Source: JAFGED01 sp964551295 (lineage in GTDB: Bacteria; Chloroflexota; Anaerolineae; B4-G1). Taken from it: a stretch of DNA of 64,000 nucleotides. The notes under the pieces are model-generated. The model had not been told where the DNA came from and made no database searches. It saw nothing but the letters and a program-made list of their open reading frames with translations. Shown here piece after piece: positions 45,116 through 53,349 of this stretch. The stretch covers positions 11,517 through 75,516 of the forward strand of contig CAZKDJ010000001.1 of assembly GCA_964551295.1 (NCBI GenBank). Direction: 5' to 3'. The position numbers and the translations under genes are program-made. Each line of letters opens with the position of its first letter. The first letter of the stretch is position 1.

Positions 45116-45958
45116 TCAACCTTTCCGCGCCCGGCAGGCCTTGATGTACCGCATCCCATATTCGTCCCGGCCCAGCAGCACATCGGCGGCCAGGATCGTA
45201 TCGCAAAGGAGCGCCGGATGGCTGATGGGGCAGTTGACCCCGCACGCGATCGCCATGGCCATGAACGCCCGGTTCAGCAGGTCGCGCTCCGGCATGCCAA
45301 AGGAGACATTGCTGGCCCCCGCCGTAATGTTGGCATCCAGCTCGGCCTGCAGAAGGCGGATGGTCTCCAGCGCAACCCGCCCAGCCTGGGGCTCGGTCCC
45401 CACGGCCAACACCAGCGGGTCAAAGATGATGTCCTCGGCCGGGATACCCAGCGCGGCGGCACGGTCACGGATATTGTGGGCCACCGCCAGGCGCTGCTCC
45501 GGCGTGGGCGGGATGCCATCGTCATCCATCAACAGGCCGATCACGGCGGCACCGCGCTCCGCCACCAGCGGCAGCACCGCCGCCAGCTTTTCCTCCTCCC
45601 CGTTGACCGAGTTGACCAGCGGCTTGCCCGGGCAAATGGCCAGCGCAGCCGCCAGCGCCTGTGGATCGAGCGTATCGACGCACACCGGCACGTCCACCAC
45701 ATCGAACACCGCTTCGACGGCGCGGGGCAGCAGCGCCACCTCGTCCACGCCTGCTGCGCCGACGTTCACGTCGAGCACGGCAGCACCGGCCTCCACCTGC
45801 GCCTGCGCCATCTCCCGCACGAGCGATAGATCACCCGCCGAAAGCGCCCGCGCCAGCTTTTTCTTGCCGGTGGGGTTGATGCGCTCACCGATGATCACTG
45901 TCGGCAGTTCTGGGCTGATGCGAACGGTACTGTTTTTTCCCCGTAGAACCGTCTCCAT
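45116..45958 (-). CDS. Methyltetrahydrofolate:corrinoid methyltransferase (MT II)
   Basis: 280 residues from the ATG at 45958; an earlier TTG would overlap the upstream gene. Pterin-binding barrel motifs are IIGERINPTGKKKL (about 24-37), AAVLDVNVGA, VCVDTLDPQALAAAL and PLVNSVNGEEE, as in AcsE and the pterin module of MetH. The family moves a methyl group between a corrinoid and tetrahydrofolate. It follows the corrinoid protein gene by 20 bp and completes a three-part O-demethylase-like set. Three-component demethylases of acetogens have the same composition. Confidence 0.88.
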   Translation of the reverse strand: METVLRGKNSTVRISPELPTVIIGERINPTGKKKLARALSAGDLSLVREMAQAQVEAGAAVLDVNVGAAGVDEVALLPRAVEAVFDVVDVPVCVDTLDPQALAAALAICPGKPLVNSVNGEEEKLAAVLPLVAERGAAVIGLLMDDDGIPPTPEQRLAVAHNIRDRAAALGIPAEDIIFDPLVLAVGTEPQAGRVALETIRLLQAELDANITAGASNVSFGMPERDLLNRAFMAMAIACGVNCPISHPALLCDTILAADVLLGRDEYGMRYIKACRARKG

Positions 45959-45978
45959 AGTCAAGTCTACCACAAGTC

Positions 45979-46614
45979 TCAATCTGCCGCCAACAACGTC
46001 TTGGCCCGGCCGGCAGCGGCAGAAGCATCAGGAGCGTAGAGATCGGCGCCGATATCCTCGGCGAAAGACTGCGTCACCGGCGCGCCTCCTACCATGACCA
46101 TCACCCGGTCGCGCAATCCGGCCTCCTGCAACGCCTCGACCGTCGCCCGCATGCCGGGCATGGTGGTGGTCAGCAGCGCGCTCAACCCGACGAAATCGGG
46201 TCGGTGCGCCTCTACCGCCTCCACGAACCCTTCGGGCGTCACGTCCACGCCCAGGTCGATCACCTCGAAACCAACGCCCTCCAGCATCATGCCCACCAAG
46301 TTCTTGCCGATATCGTGGAGGTCTCCCTTGACCGTGCCCAGGACAACCTTGCCCACCGGCTCGATGCCGGCATCCACCAAATGCGGCCGCAAAATCGCCA
46401 GCCCCGCTTTCATCGCGCGTGCAGAGATGAGCATCTCGGGCACGAACTTTTCGCCTTCTTCGAACAAGCGGCCCACCTCGGTCATGGCTGCGATGGAGCC
46501 CTGGTATAGAATATCGGCCGCCGAGACGCCCGCCTCCAGGGTAGCCTGTACCTCGGCCTTTGTGGCAGCTTCGTCGCCATCGAGAACCGCGGCATAGATC
46601 GCTTCAATACTCAA
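45979..46614 (-). CDS. Corrinoid (B12-binding) methyl-carrier protein
   Basis: 211 residues from a TTG that follows GAGGAGG by 7 nt. The helical cap domain (1-85) has MTEVGRLFEEGEKFVPEML. The cobalamin domain has GDLHDIGKN (about 103-111), the DxHxxG motif giving the lower-axial His, then SALLTTTMPGM and MVGGAPVTQSFAEDIGAD. It belongs to the MtaC/MtbC/MtvC carrier group. It takes a methyl group from a substrate-specific methyltransferase and hands it to the MT II encoded next. Confidence 0.93.
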   Translation of the reverse strand: MSIEAIYAAVLDGDEAATKAEVQATLEAGVSAADILYQGSIAAMTEVGRLFEEGEKFVPEMLISARAMKAGLAILRPHLVDAGIEPVGKVVLGTVKGDLHDIGKNLVGMMLEGVGFEVIDLGVDVTPEGFVEAVEAHRPDFVGLSALLTTTMPGMRATVEALQEAGLRDRVMVMVGGAPVTQSFAEDIGADLYAPDASAAAGRAKTLLAAD

Positions 46615-46644
46615 AGTCTGTCCTCCTCAATGAAAAATCCGATA

Positions 46645-47685
46645 CTACCCTTTTGAAGGCCACCGCCGGGCGGCCGCTACCAGGGCGTCGATGTTTTCAG
46701 GAAGCGTTCCCGGCGACACGCCGCCGCCGAAGGAGAGGATCATCCCCCCTCCCGGAGCCCCCTTATCCAAACACTCTTTTGCCCACTGCGCTACTTCCGC
46801 GGGTGTCCCGCGCACGCCCAAGTCCAGCGGAGGCACGTTGCCCATCAGCGCCACGCGATGCCCCATCTTGGCCTTTACCTCAGCAGCGTCCACCTTGTGA
46901 CTAAAGTTGAACACCTCGAAATTGGCCTCGGCCAGGCTCTCCAGCAGATGCGGGCAGGGGGTGTCGTTATGATAGACGCGGATCAGGCCGTCGAACGCGT
47001 CAAAGATGCGCCGCAGATGAGGGTGGATCATCTCTTCATAGTGCTGCGGCGAAACCATACCCACCAGGTCGTCCAACAGCATGATGCCCTCCGGTTCGCG
47101 CAGCACGTCCAGCTGAGCGCGCAGCCAGCGGATGATGGATGTGGTCACCGTGTCCAGGAGCTTGGACGTCCTTTCCGGCTCAGTGGCCAGCGCCATCATC
47201 AGGGGCGTCATCCCCACCAACCAGGAAGCCGCCGTCATCGGCCCGCGGGCACAGACCATCCGGATAGCCAACCCCTGCGCCTGCAAGCGCTCGTCCATCG
47301 TCTCGTAGAGGCGCAGCACCAGGGGCATCAGCCCGTCTTCCTGCGGGTTGATCGGTTTCGCCTGCGCCCAAAAGGCCAGGTCGGGCACCAGGGGCTCGAT
47401 GGAGGGCGGCCGGTCGGTGTAAAAACGCATCTTGGTGCCGAACGCCGAAGGCTCGGCTGCCATGCCGTACTCCACCCAAAAGCCGGGAATCCAGGCCACA
47501 TCGGGAAAGCGCTCCAGCAACCCCAAGTTGATATCCAACCACTTTTCGGGAAAGAGAAAATAATCCCGCGTGTCGATGCCCGCGTAGCCGGGCAGCCACG
47601 GGCTATCGACGATCAGACCCACGGGGATCCGCTCCGGCTCCTCCAGCCGCGCCGCTTGCTTAAAGAGTTCCCAAGGTGTATCCAT
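46645..47685 (-). CDS. UROD-like methyltransferase (probable MT I of the corrinoid set)
   Basis: 346 residues from the ATG at 47685, after AAGGAG. It has the UROD/MtaA-type barrel: RIPVGLIVDSPWLPG, VCARGPMTAASWLVGM (about 165-180), MLLDDLVGMVSPQHYEEM (about 228-245), VYHNDTPCPHLLESLAE with a His and Cys suited to zinc, and FNFSHKVDAAEVKAKMG. Directly upstream of the corrinoid protein gene, it would be the enzyme that takes the methyl group from the methoxylated substrate. The substrate is not identified; a methoxylated sugar acid or methanol is the best guess from context. Confidence 0.8.
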   Translation of the reverse strand: MDTPWELFKQAARLEEPERIPVGLIVDSPWLPGYAGIDTRDYFLFPEKWLDINLGLLERFPDVAWIPGFWVEYGMAAEPSAFGTKMRFYTDRPPSIEPLVPDLAFWAQAKPINPQEDGLMPLVLRLYETMDERLQAQGLAIRMVCARGPMTAASWLVGMTPLMMALATEPERTSKLLDTVTTSIIRWLRAQLDVLREPEGIMLLDDLVGMVSPQHYEEMIHPHLRRIFDAFDGLIRVYHNDTPCPHLLESLAEANFEVFNFSHKVDAAEVKAKMGHRVALMGNVPPLDLGVRGTPAEVAQWAKECLDKGAPGGGMILSFGGGVSPGTLPENIDALVAAARRWPSKG

Positions 47686-47701
47686 CTCTATACTCCTTCC
47701 A

Positions 47702-48691
47702 TCATCGAAATCGGCTCTCCATCTGCCACATATCCGGGTTCGGTCCCAGAATGCGCTTGACCGCATCCGTCGCCTCGGTCAACCGGTCGACGACCTCGGA
47801 GGACAGCTCCAGATCGGCTGCCTGGGCCGTCTGCTCGATCTGATCTGGCTTGCGCGCTCCGGCAAGTACCGCGTTTACCCCAGGTTGGGCCAGCAGCCAC
47901 GCTACAGCGACTTTGGCCATCGGTTCGCTGACCTCCCCGCTGATGCGGCCAATCTCCTTGACGGCGGCGAACGCCTCTGTCTCGCAGCCTGCTTCGCCGT
48001 GACGGGATCCGGGGCGATCCCCTGAAAAGAGGCGTATGCGCGCCCGGCCCTCGGGCACCTCGTCGGGCGTAGCATACTTGCCGGTCAGGAGCCCCTGCAT
48101 CAGCGGACTGTAGCACAGGATGCCCACACCCGCCTCGACGCACTGGGGCTGAATCTCGTACTCGATGGCGCGCCAGAGCAGGCTGTAGGGCAATTGGTTC
48201 GTCTCCACCCATCCGATATCGAGCAGGTCAGGGAGATCCCCCGCGCCAAAGTTGCACACGCCGATAGCGCGTACCTTGCCCTGATCGTGCAGCTTTTGCA
48301 GCGCCGCCATCGTCTCATCCAGGGGCACGGTGCGACTGGGCCAATGAATCTGGTACAGGTCGATGACGTCGGTTTGCAGGCACCGCAGGCTGCCCTCACA
48401 GGCCTGTAGCACGTCATCGGGCGACAGGTTGCTCCGGCTCACCTTGGTAGCGATCACAGCCTCGTGGCGACGGCCCTTCAGCGCCCGGCCCAGCACCTCC
48501 TCGGAATACCCTCCTCCATACCCTTCAGCAGTGTCGAAAAAATTGACCCCCGCGTCCAGCGCCGCGTGGATCGTGGCGATGGAGTCGGCCTCATCCTGTG
48601 GCCCCCACGTCCAGCCCCCGGCGATGGCCCAGCAGCCCATCGCCACTACAGAGACCTCGATGTCGGTTCGACCCAGTTCACGATATTTCAT
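47702..48691 (-). CDS. Aldo/keto reductase
   Basis: 329 residues, with AAGGAGG before the ATG. AKR motifs are FFDTAEGYGGGYSEE (catalytic Asp and Tyr, about 51-65), VIATKVS (Lys) and YQIHWPSRTVP (His, about 116-126), with the NADPH-side VLAGARKPDQIEQ near the C-terminus. It reduces or oxidises sugar aldehydes or ketones. It lies between the methyltransfer genes and a Gfo/Idh/MocA gene and could act on the demethylated sugar acid; the actual substrate is unknown. Confidence 0.9.
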   Translation of the reverse strand: MKYRELGRTDIEVSVVAMGCWAIAGGWTWGPQDEADSIATIHAALDAGVNFFDTAEGYGGGYSEEVLGRALKGRRHEAVIATKVSRSNLSPDDVLQACEGSLRCLQTDVIDLYQIHWPSRTVPLDETMAALQKLHDQGKVRAIGVCNFGAGDLPDLLDIGWVETNQLPYSLLWRAIEYEIQPQCVEAGVGILCYSPLMQGLLTGKYATPDEVPEGRARIRLFSGDRPGSRHGEAGCETEAFAAVKEIGRISGEVSEPMAKVAVAWLLAQPGVNAVLAGARKPDQIEQTAQAADLELSSEVVDRLTEATDAVKRILGPNPDMWQMESRFR

Positions 48692-48704
48692 ACACGCCTC
48701 CTTG

Positions 48705-50081
48705 CTACCTCTTCAGCCATGGAGGAAGTGCATCGACCTTCCCCGGCAGTTCGAGCGGCTCCGTCGGCGATGGCATCGGTGGACAATCGGGTTCCTCCAG
48801 GCCGTGAACGAGATCGTCGATCCGCACGGGCTGCCCGCGCTCCATCGAGCGATTGGCCGCAACGCCCGTCAGGATCGACCAGGCCCCAGCCCGCTGGTCG
48901 GCAGCGCGCAGGTACTTATCCTCGGGGGCATTGGGATCGAAAAGATGCTGGAGCATCACCGGATCGGCTCCGCCGTGGCCACCCTTGCTCTGCCAGACCT
49001 CGACTTCATAGCCGCTGCGAAAATGTGGAAAGACCTTGATCTTGGTACCTTCGGGCCGCAACTCGCCGGGCACGGTGCCATCACCGCTAAAATACGCAGT
49101 CTCCATGCAGATGTGCTCGAGACGACCCTTGGAGCCGTTGAAGGCGACGGTGTATCCCTCCCAGGGCATAAACGCGTGTAGCGAGTAGCTCATCTGCGCT
49201 CTGCTGCGATAGGTCACGGTCACGGCCATCGTGTCTTCGATGTCGATCTCGGCGCTAAAGACACACCTGTCGCGGTAGTAGCCGTCATACTGCTCATTCT
49301 CCAAATACATATCCCTGAGCCCCGGAAAAGCACGCATGTCCATATAGAACGGACATCTCTCGGCTTCAGGACAACCCAAGCAACGCTCTCCTCGCTCGGT
49401 GAGCCCGTACCGTTCCGCCATCTCCGGCGTGTAAAAGTTACGCGTCCCAGTAGCGTAAACTACCTCGGGAACCGTCGAAAGCCACCAATTCACCAGGTCA
49501 AAGTGATGCGTGGCCTTGTGCACCATGAGACCGCCGGAGTTGCGCTTGTTGCGGTGCCAGCGGCGAAAGTAATCGGCACCGTGCTTGGTATCGAGCAGCC
49601 AATGAAAATCGACCGAAAAGACGTTGCCGATCACGCCCGACATGAGCAGGTCCTTGACCTGCGTGCGCGGCGGCGCGTAGCGGTAATTGAAGGTGACCTT
49701 GCATTCGCGCCCCGTTTCCTTCTGCGTATCGATGATGCGCTGGCACTTGTGCTCGTCGGTGGTCATGGGCTTTTCGGTCATCACGTCGCAGCCCAACTCC
49801 ATCGCCCGGCAGATGTAATCGTCGTGCGCCGAATCCTTGGTGGTCACGATCACTACGTCCGGCTTGGTCTCGGCGATCATCTGGTCGAACTGATCGTCGC
49901 TGTAGGCCGGCACCTCGACGCCATGCTCATGCGCCCAGTCGGCGCGCAACTGCAGACGGCCCGCGTTAGAGTCACAGAGGCCCACGAGCTCAGCATGATC
50001 GGCAAAGTGCTCGGTGATAACTACCGAGTACATCATCGACCGGCTGCCAACCCCCACTTGTACATAGCGTTTCTTTGCCAT
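48705..50081 (-). CDS. Gfo/Idh/MocA family oxidoreductase with cysteine cluster
   Basis: 458 residues, longer than the average family member. The Rossmann start is YVQVGVGSRSMMYS, followed by DVVIVTTKDSAHDDYICRAM, the catalytic Lys in DVMTEKPMTTDEHKC, and GGLMVHKATHHFDLVNWW in the substrate domain. An insert at about 225-250 has CLGCPEAERCPFYM, which looks like a small metal or structural cysteine site. It is a second sugar dehydrogenase of the same superfamily as the gene at 34348 but not a close copy. Substrate unknown. Confidence 0.87.
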   Translation of the reverse strand: MAKKRYVQVGVGSRSMMYSVVITEHFADHAELVGLCDSNAGRLQLRADWAHEHGVEVPAYSDDQFDQMIAETKPDVVIVTTKDSAHDDYICRAMELGCDVMTEKPMTTDEHKCQRIIDTQKETGRECKVTFNYRYAPPRTQVKDLLMSGVIGNVFSVDFHWLLDTKHGADYFRRWHRNKRNSGGLMVHKATHHFDLVNWWLSTVPEVVYATGTRNFYTPEMAERYGLTERGERCLGCPEAERCPFYMDMRAFPGLRDMYLENEQYDGYYRDRCVFSAEIDIEDTMAVTVTYRSRAQMSYSLHAFMPWEGYTVAFNGSKGRLEHICMETAYFSGDGTVPGELRPEGTKIKVFPHFRSGYEVEVWQSKGGHGGADPVMLQHLFDPNAPEDKYLRAADQRAGAWSILTGVAANRSMERGQPVRIDDLVHGLEEPDCPPMPSPTEPLELPGKVDALPPWLKR

Positions 50082-50094
50082 TGTAATCTTCTCC

Positions 50095-51154
50095 CTACAC
50101 TGCTTGCACGTCCAAAACGACCTTGATGGTGGCCGGGTCCTCCTGATCCACCTTCTCGAACGCGGCGGCCACGTCCCGCATCGCCAACCGGTCGGTGACC
50201 AACAACTCCGGGTGCAACAACCCCTTCTCCATCAGCCGGATAGCGCGCGGGAACTCACCCAGCGTCACGCGCGAGGCGATGATGTGCGCCTCCTTGAGCA
50301 CCAGGGTCTTGAAATGCACCGCCGACAGCTGCTCGCCCAACCCTGCCGTCACGATCCGCCCGGCTGCGCGCACCATCTTGACCGCCTGGGCCAGCGGCGC
50401 TTCCCGGCCCTCCAGCAAGTGATAGTGCCCCACCGCCTCGATCACACAGTCCGCGCCCGCGCCGTGGGTGGCCTCCATCACGCGCTCGACCGGGTCCTCC
50501 TGGGCGACGTCGATGGTGACGTCTGCGCCCAGCTTGCGCGCCGTCTCCAGCCGGTAGGGCTGCAGGTCAGCGACGATGGTCATCGCCGGGCCGGCGCTGT
50601 GGCACAGGACGTCGAGGATCGAGAGTCCCAGCTTGCCCGCACCCAGGATGGCGACAATCTCTCCCGGCTGCACCTGCCCGCGCCACAGGATGTGGTGCCC
50701 CAGGCCGTACATCTCGACCATCGGCGCGTAGGTCATGGGAATGGCATCGGGCAGCGGGTACAGGTGGCTCGACGGCGTGACGACATACTGCCCGAACCCG
50801 CCGTCTAGGTCGACGCCCAGCAGCTTGAGCGTGCGGCAGGCGTTGATGTGCCCCGAAAGACATGCTGGACACCGGTGGCAGGAGATGATGGGATCGACCA
50901 CCACCCGGTCGNNNNNNNNNNACGCTGTAGCCCACCACGTCCCGGCCCACCTCCTGGATCACGCCGCCAAACTCGTGCCCCAGGATGGCGGGGAACGCGA
51001 CCCGGTCGTGAAACTCGCCCCGGTAGATGTGCAGGTCGGTGCCGCAGATACCGGCGTAACCGGTCCGCACCAGCACCTCGTCCGGCCCGATGCGCGGGTC
51101 GGGCGCGTCGCCTAAGTGAATCTCTCGATCGTTGGTCAGAATACCCGCTTTCAT
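50095..51154 (-). CDS. Zinc-type alcohol/sugar dehydrogenase, interrupted by an assembly gap
   Basis: Medium-chain dehydrogenase of about 350 residues. The N-terminal part (51154 to 50922) has GICGTDLHIYRG with the catalytic-zinc Cys and GHEFGGVIQEVG. The C-terminal part (50911 to 50095) has DPIISCHRCPACLSGHINAC, the four structural-zinc cysteines, and the cofactor motif ILGAGKLGLSIL. Ten Ns at 50912-50921 break it between GYSV and DRVVVDP. The two halves lie in different frames if the gap is taken as ten bases, so that length is wrong, not the gene. Related enzymes oxidise sugar alcohols, threonine or aldonates. AAGGA-type ribosome site upstream. Confidence 0.82.
50912..50921. other. Assembly gap (10 N)
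   Basis: Ten Ns inside the zinc dehydrogenase gene. The flanking codons require a length divisible by three, so ten is a placeholder. Confidence 0.95.
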
Positions 51155-51190
51155 CTCGTCCTTCCTCGCCCGGCTTGGGCAATACCTATG

Positions 51191-51961
51191 CTAGGCCAGC
51201 TCCAACCCCACGAGTCGGGCGATGTTGCCGGCCATGACCAACTGCCTCTCCGCCGGAGTGACCTCGCCCTCCAAGAGCGCCTCGTACTTGGCCACCTCGA
51301 CGTGCATCAGCGCGAACGGTGTATCGCTGCCAAAGCAGACGCGGTCGGCGCCCAGCGTGTGGATGGCCTTGAGAACGGCCACGGCCCGCACAGCGCTGCC
51401 GATCAACGTCAGATTCGGGCACTCCTGCGCCATCTCGATGGCGGCGTTGGAGAGATCGGCATAGCCGACGCCCCCCATGTGGACCATCAGGATCTGCACC
51501 CCGGGGTACATCCTGGCGATCTTGGCCACGCGGAACGGATGCGTAGCCTCGAAGGCGTCCGCGCCGACGTGGAAAGCCAGCAGCTTGCCGGTCTTGGCGA
51601 TCTCTTCGACGATGGGCAGCGCAAGCTGCGGGTCATCGATGTAGTAGCTGTTCTGGGCACCGTTCAGCTTGACCCCGTAAAAGCCGTACTCCTCGACGCA
51701 GCGCTTGACGGCGGCCTTCGCCTCGTCCAGGCCCAGGCGCGGATCGGCCCAGCCGAAGCCGAGGATTCGATCCGGGTGTTGTTGCGTCGCCTGGTAGACG
51801 TAGGCATTGGATGTGGCAATCTCGCGCATGTAGGGCGGGCGCAGCCAGGTCAATGCCTTGGCGACACCAGCGCGGTCCATGCGGCGCAGCAGATCGTCGA
51901 TGGTGATCGCCCTGTCGTCCTCTCCCATGGGAGAAATGTGGGTGTCGGCATCGATAATCAA
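51191..51961 (-). CDS. Amidohydrolase-family (TIM-barrel) hydrolase
   Basis: 256 residues from a TTG at 51961 that follows AGGAGA by 6 nt. The barrel start is IIDADTHIS with one metal-site His where most amidohydrolase-2 members have HxH, then GFGWADPRLG, GVKLNGAQ, LLAFHVGAD, ILMVHMGG and FGSDTPF with the final Asp. Members include uronate-lactone hydrolases and decarboxylases. Given the dehydrogenases next door, hydrolysis of a sugar lactone is a reasonable guess, not shown. The stop and start spacing fits a single operon. Confidence 0.8.
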   Translation of the reverse strand: MIIDADTHISPMGEDDRAITIDDLLRRMDRAGVAKALTWLRPPYMREIATSNAYVYQATQQHPDRILGFGWADPRLGLDEAKAAVKRCVEEYGFYGVKLNGAQNSYYIDDPQLALPIVEEIAKTGKLLAFHVGADAFEATHPFRVAKIARMYPGVQILMVHMGGVGYADLSNAAIEMAQECPNLTLIGSAVRAVAVLKAIHTLGADRVCFGSDTPFALMHVEVAKYEALLEGEVTPAERQLVMAGNIARLVGLELA

Positions 51962-51971
51962 GGTGCATCTC

Positions 51972-53138
51972 CTATGGTTCAACCAGGTACAGATTCACCC
52001 GCCCGCCGCGGTCGGAAGCGTACAGAATCCGACTGCCGTCCCAGCTCCAGGTGGGATGGCAATGGGCCGTCTGAGTGTGCCACGAGGTCCCGTGATAGCA
52101 CAGGGTCTCAAGCTCCGCCTTATCGCCAGAGATGTCGATCAGCACCAGGTCGTCCACGTCGTCGCCGACCAGCAGCGTGTGATCCGGGTTGGCGTGATAG
52201 TGGTTGCAGTAGTAGGGCATATCAATACGCCTGACCACGTTGCCCGCGCGGTCCGCCAGCCCGACGAAGGGGACCATCGTCTCCTGCTTGACCGCCACGT
52301 CGGTGGCGACGGCCTGCGTGCGCTCGGAGGTGATGGTGCCGTCGTGACCCGGCCCGCGGTCGTCGAAAAAGATGTACCTCTCAAGCGTCCAGAACTCGTG
52401 CCCCACCGAGTCCTGCTCCTGCTGGCGAAAACAGGGCCAGACCTGGCGAGAGACAAAATCGAGCAGCCAGATGCGCTGAGTGACCAGGTGCCAAGGCCCC
52501 TCGTGGCAAAAGGTGGCCAGCGTGCTATCCACAGGGCAGAACTGAAAATGTCCCAACTGATGGGTGTCCCTGAACACGTCAAACCAGCCGGAGCCATCGA
52601 GATACGCCAGGGTGATGCGGCCATCCTTGACCAGATAGTAGCGGTCTTTGAAACCCGAATAGTTCGGCCCGCGCGGCACCTCGACGCGCTCGTTCCGGCA
52701 GAAGGCGATGTAGCGCCGGTTGGCGCTGATAGAGGGCGAGCCTACGGTATAGTTCCCACTCTCTTCGTAGACGGTCAACGTCTCACCGGACTCGGTATCG
52801 AGCTTTTCGATCGCCTTTCCCGTGCAGTAGACGACGATGCGGCTATCGGGCGTCTTGGTCACGCCACGTACGGATTCCCGCTCGTCGGTCAACTGCACGA
52901 TCTCGCCGGTTGCGAGATCCATGCGAAAGAGATTGTAGCAAGGCCCCTCGTGCGGGGCCTTGCCCGCACCAGAGGCCCGGTCGGAGCGAATGATGATCTT
53001 GTCCTTTTCCGCGTCGAACGAGTTCTCGGTGAAATAGAGATGCACATTGTTGCCCATCGCCGTCAACTGCCTGATGGTGCGCCCGGTTTTATCGTCCTTG
53101 AACTCGCGAATCTCTGAACGCCACGTTTGACCGACCAT
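51972..53138 (-). CDS. ogl: Oligogalacturonate lyase (PL22)
   Basis: 388 residues from the ATG at 53138, the usual length for Ogl; a TTG at 53318 with AGGAGG before it would add 60 residues that do not look like Ogl. It is a seven-bladed propeller with the Mn-binding histidines visible in HEFW (about 250), CNHYHANPDH (about 310-320) and TSWHTQTAHCHPTWSWDG (about 350-368). The enzyme splits di- and oligogalacturonides by beta-elimination, giving 5-keto-4-deoxyuronate. It has no signal peptide and acts on imported pectin fragments. Its product is the substrate of the KduI/KduD pair. Confidence 0.9.
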   Translation of the reverse strand: MVGQTWRSEIREFKDDKTGRTIRQLTAMGNNVHLYFTENSFDAEKDKIIIRSDRASGAGKAPHEGPCYNLFRMDLATGEIVQLTDERESVRGVTKTPDSRIVVYCTGKAIEKLDTESGETLTVYEESGNYTVGSPSISANRRYIAFCRNERVEVPRGPNYSGFKDRYYLVKDGRITLAYLDGSGWFDVFRDTHQLGHFQFCPVDSTLATFCHEGPWHLVTQRIWLLDFVSRQVWPCFRQQEQDSVGHEFWTLERYIFFDDRGPGHDGTITSERTQAVATDVAVKQETMVPFVGLADRAGNVVRRIDMPYYCNHYHANPDHTLLVGDDVDDLVLIDISGDKAELETLCYHGTSWHTQTAHCHPTWSWDGSRILYASDRGGRVNLYLVEP

Positions 53139-53349
53139 GCTGCCTATCCTGTATTTCCAACGCCTGCCCCCCCTCCGGATGTACCCCACCTGCCAAGCCC
53201 GGCTAGCGCGCATTCCACGCATGTCGCCTACGGTGAGGCAGCAGCGCTCGTCATATCCCGCACACGCCAAAGCCCAGATGCTGGCACCGCCCGCACCGAT
53301 CTGCCGGGCGAACTGCAAGCGCTCCTCCTGATCTTCGGAACGTCTCCCC
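53139..53349 (-). pseudogene. Possible gene remnant between kduD and ogl
   Basis: 211 bp without an intact gene. An open frame on the minus strand reads EERLQFARQIGA after AGGAGG, somewhat like the start of mannonate-dehydratase-type proteins, and then loses any recognisable pattern before running into the ogl frame. It may be the debris of such a gene; the match is short and by eye. Confidence 0.25.

Noticed and set aside
42451..47685. Heme biosynthesis (uroporphyrinogen decarboxylase) genes
   Set aside because: The two UROD-like proteins sit with a corrinoid protein and a methyl-H4folate methyltransferase; no other heme gene is near.
51858..53117. 419-residue open frame on the plus strand
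   Set aside because: Antisense to ogl and the amidohydrolase gene; no recognisable motif.
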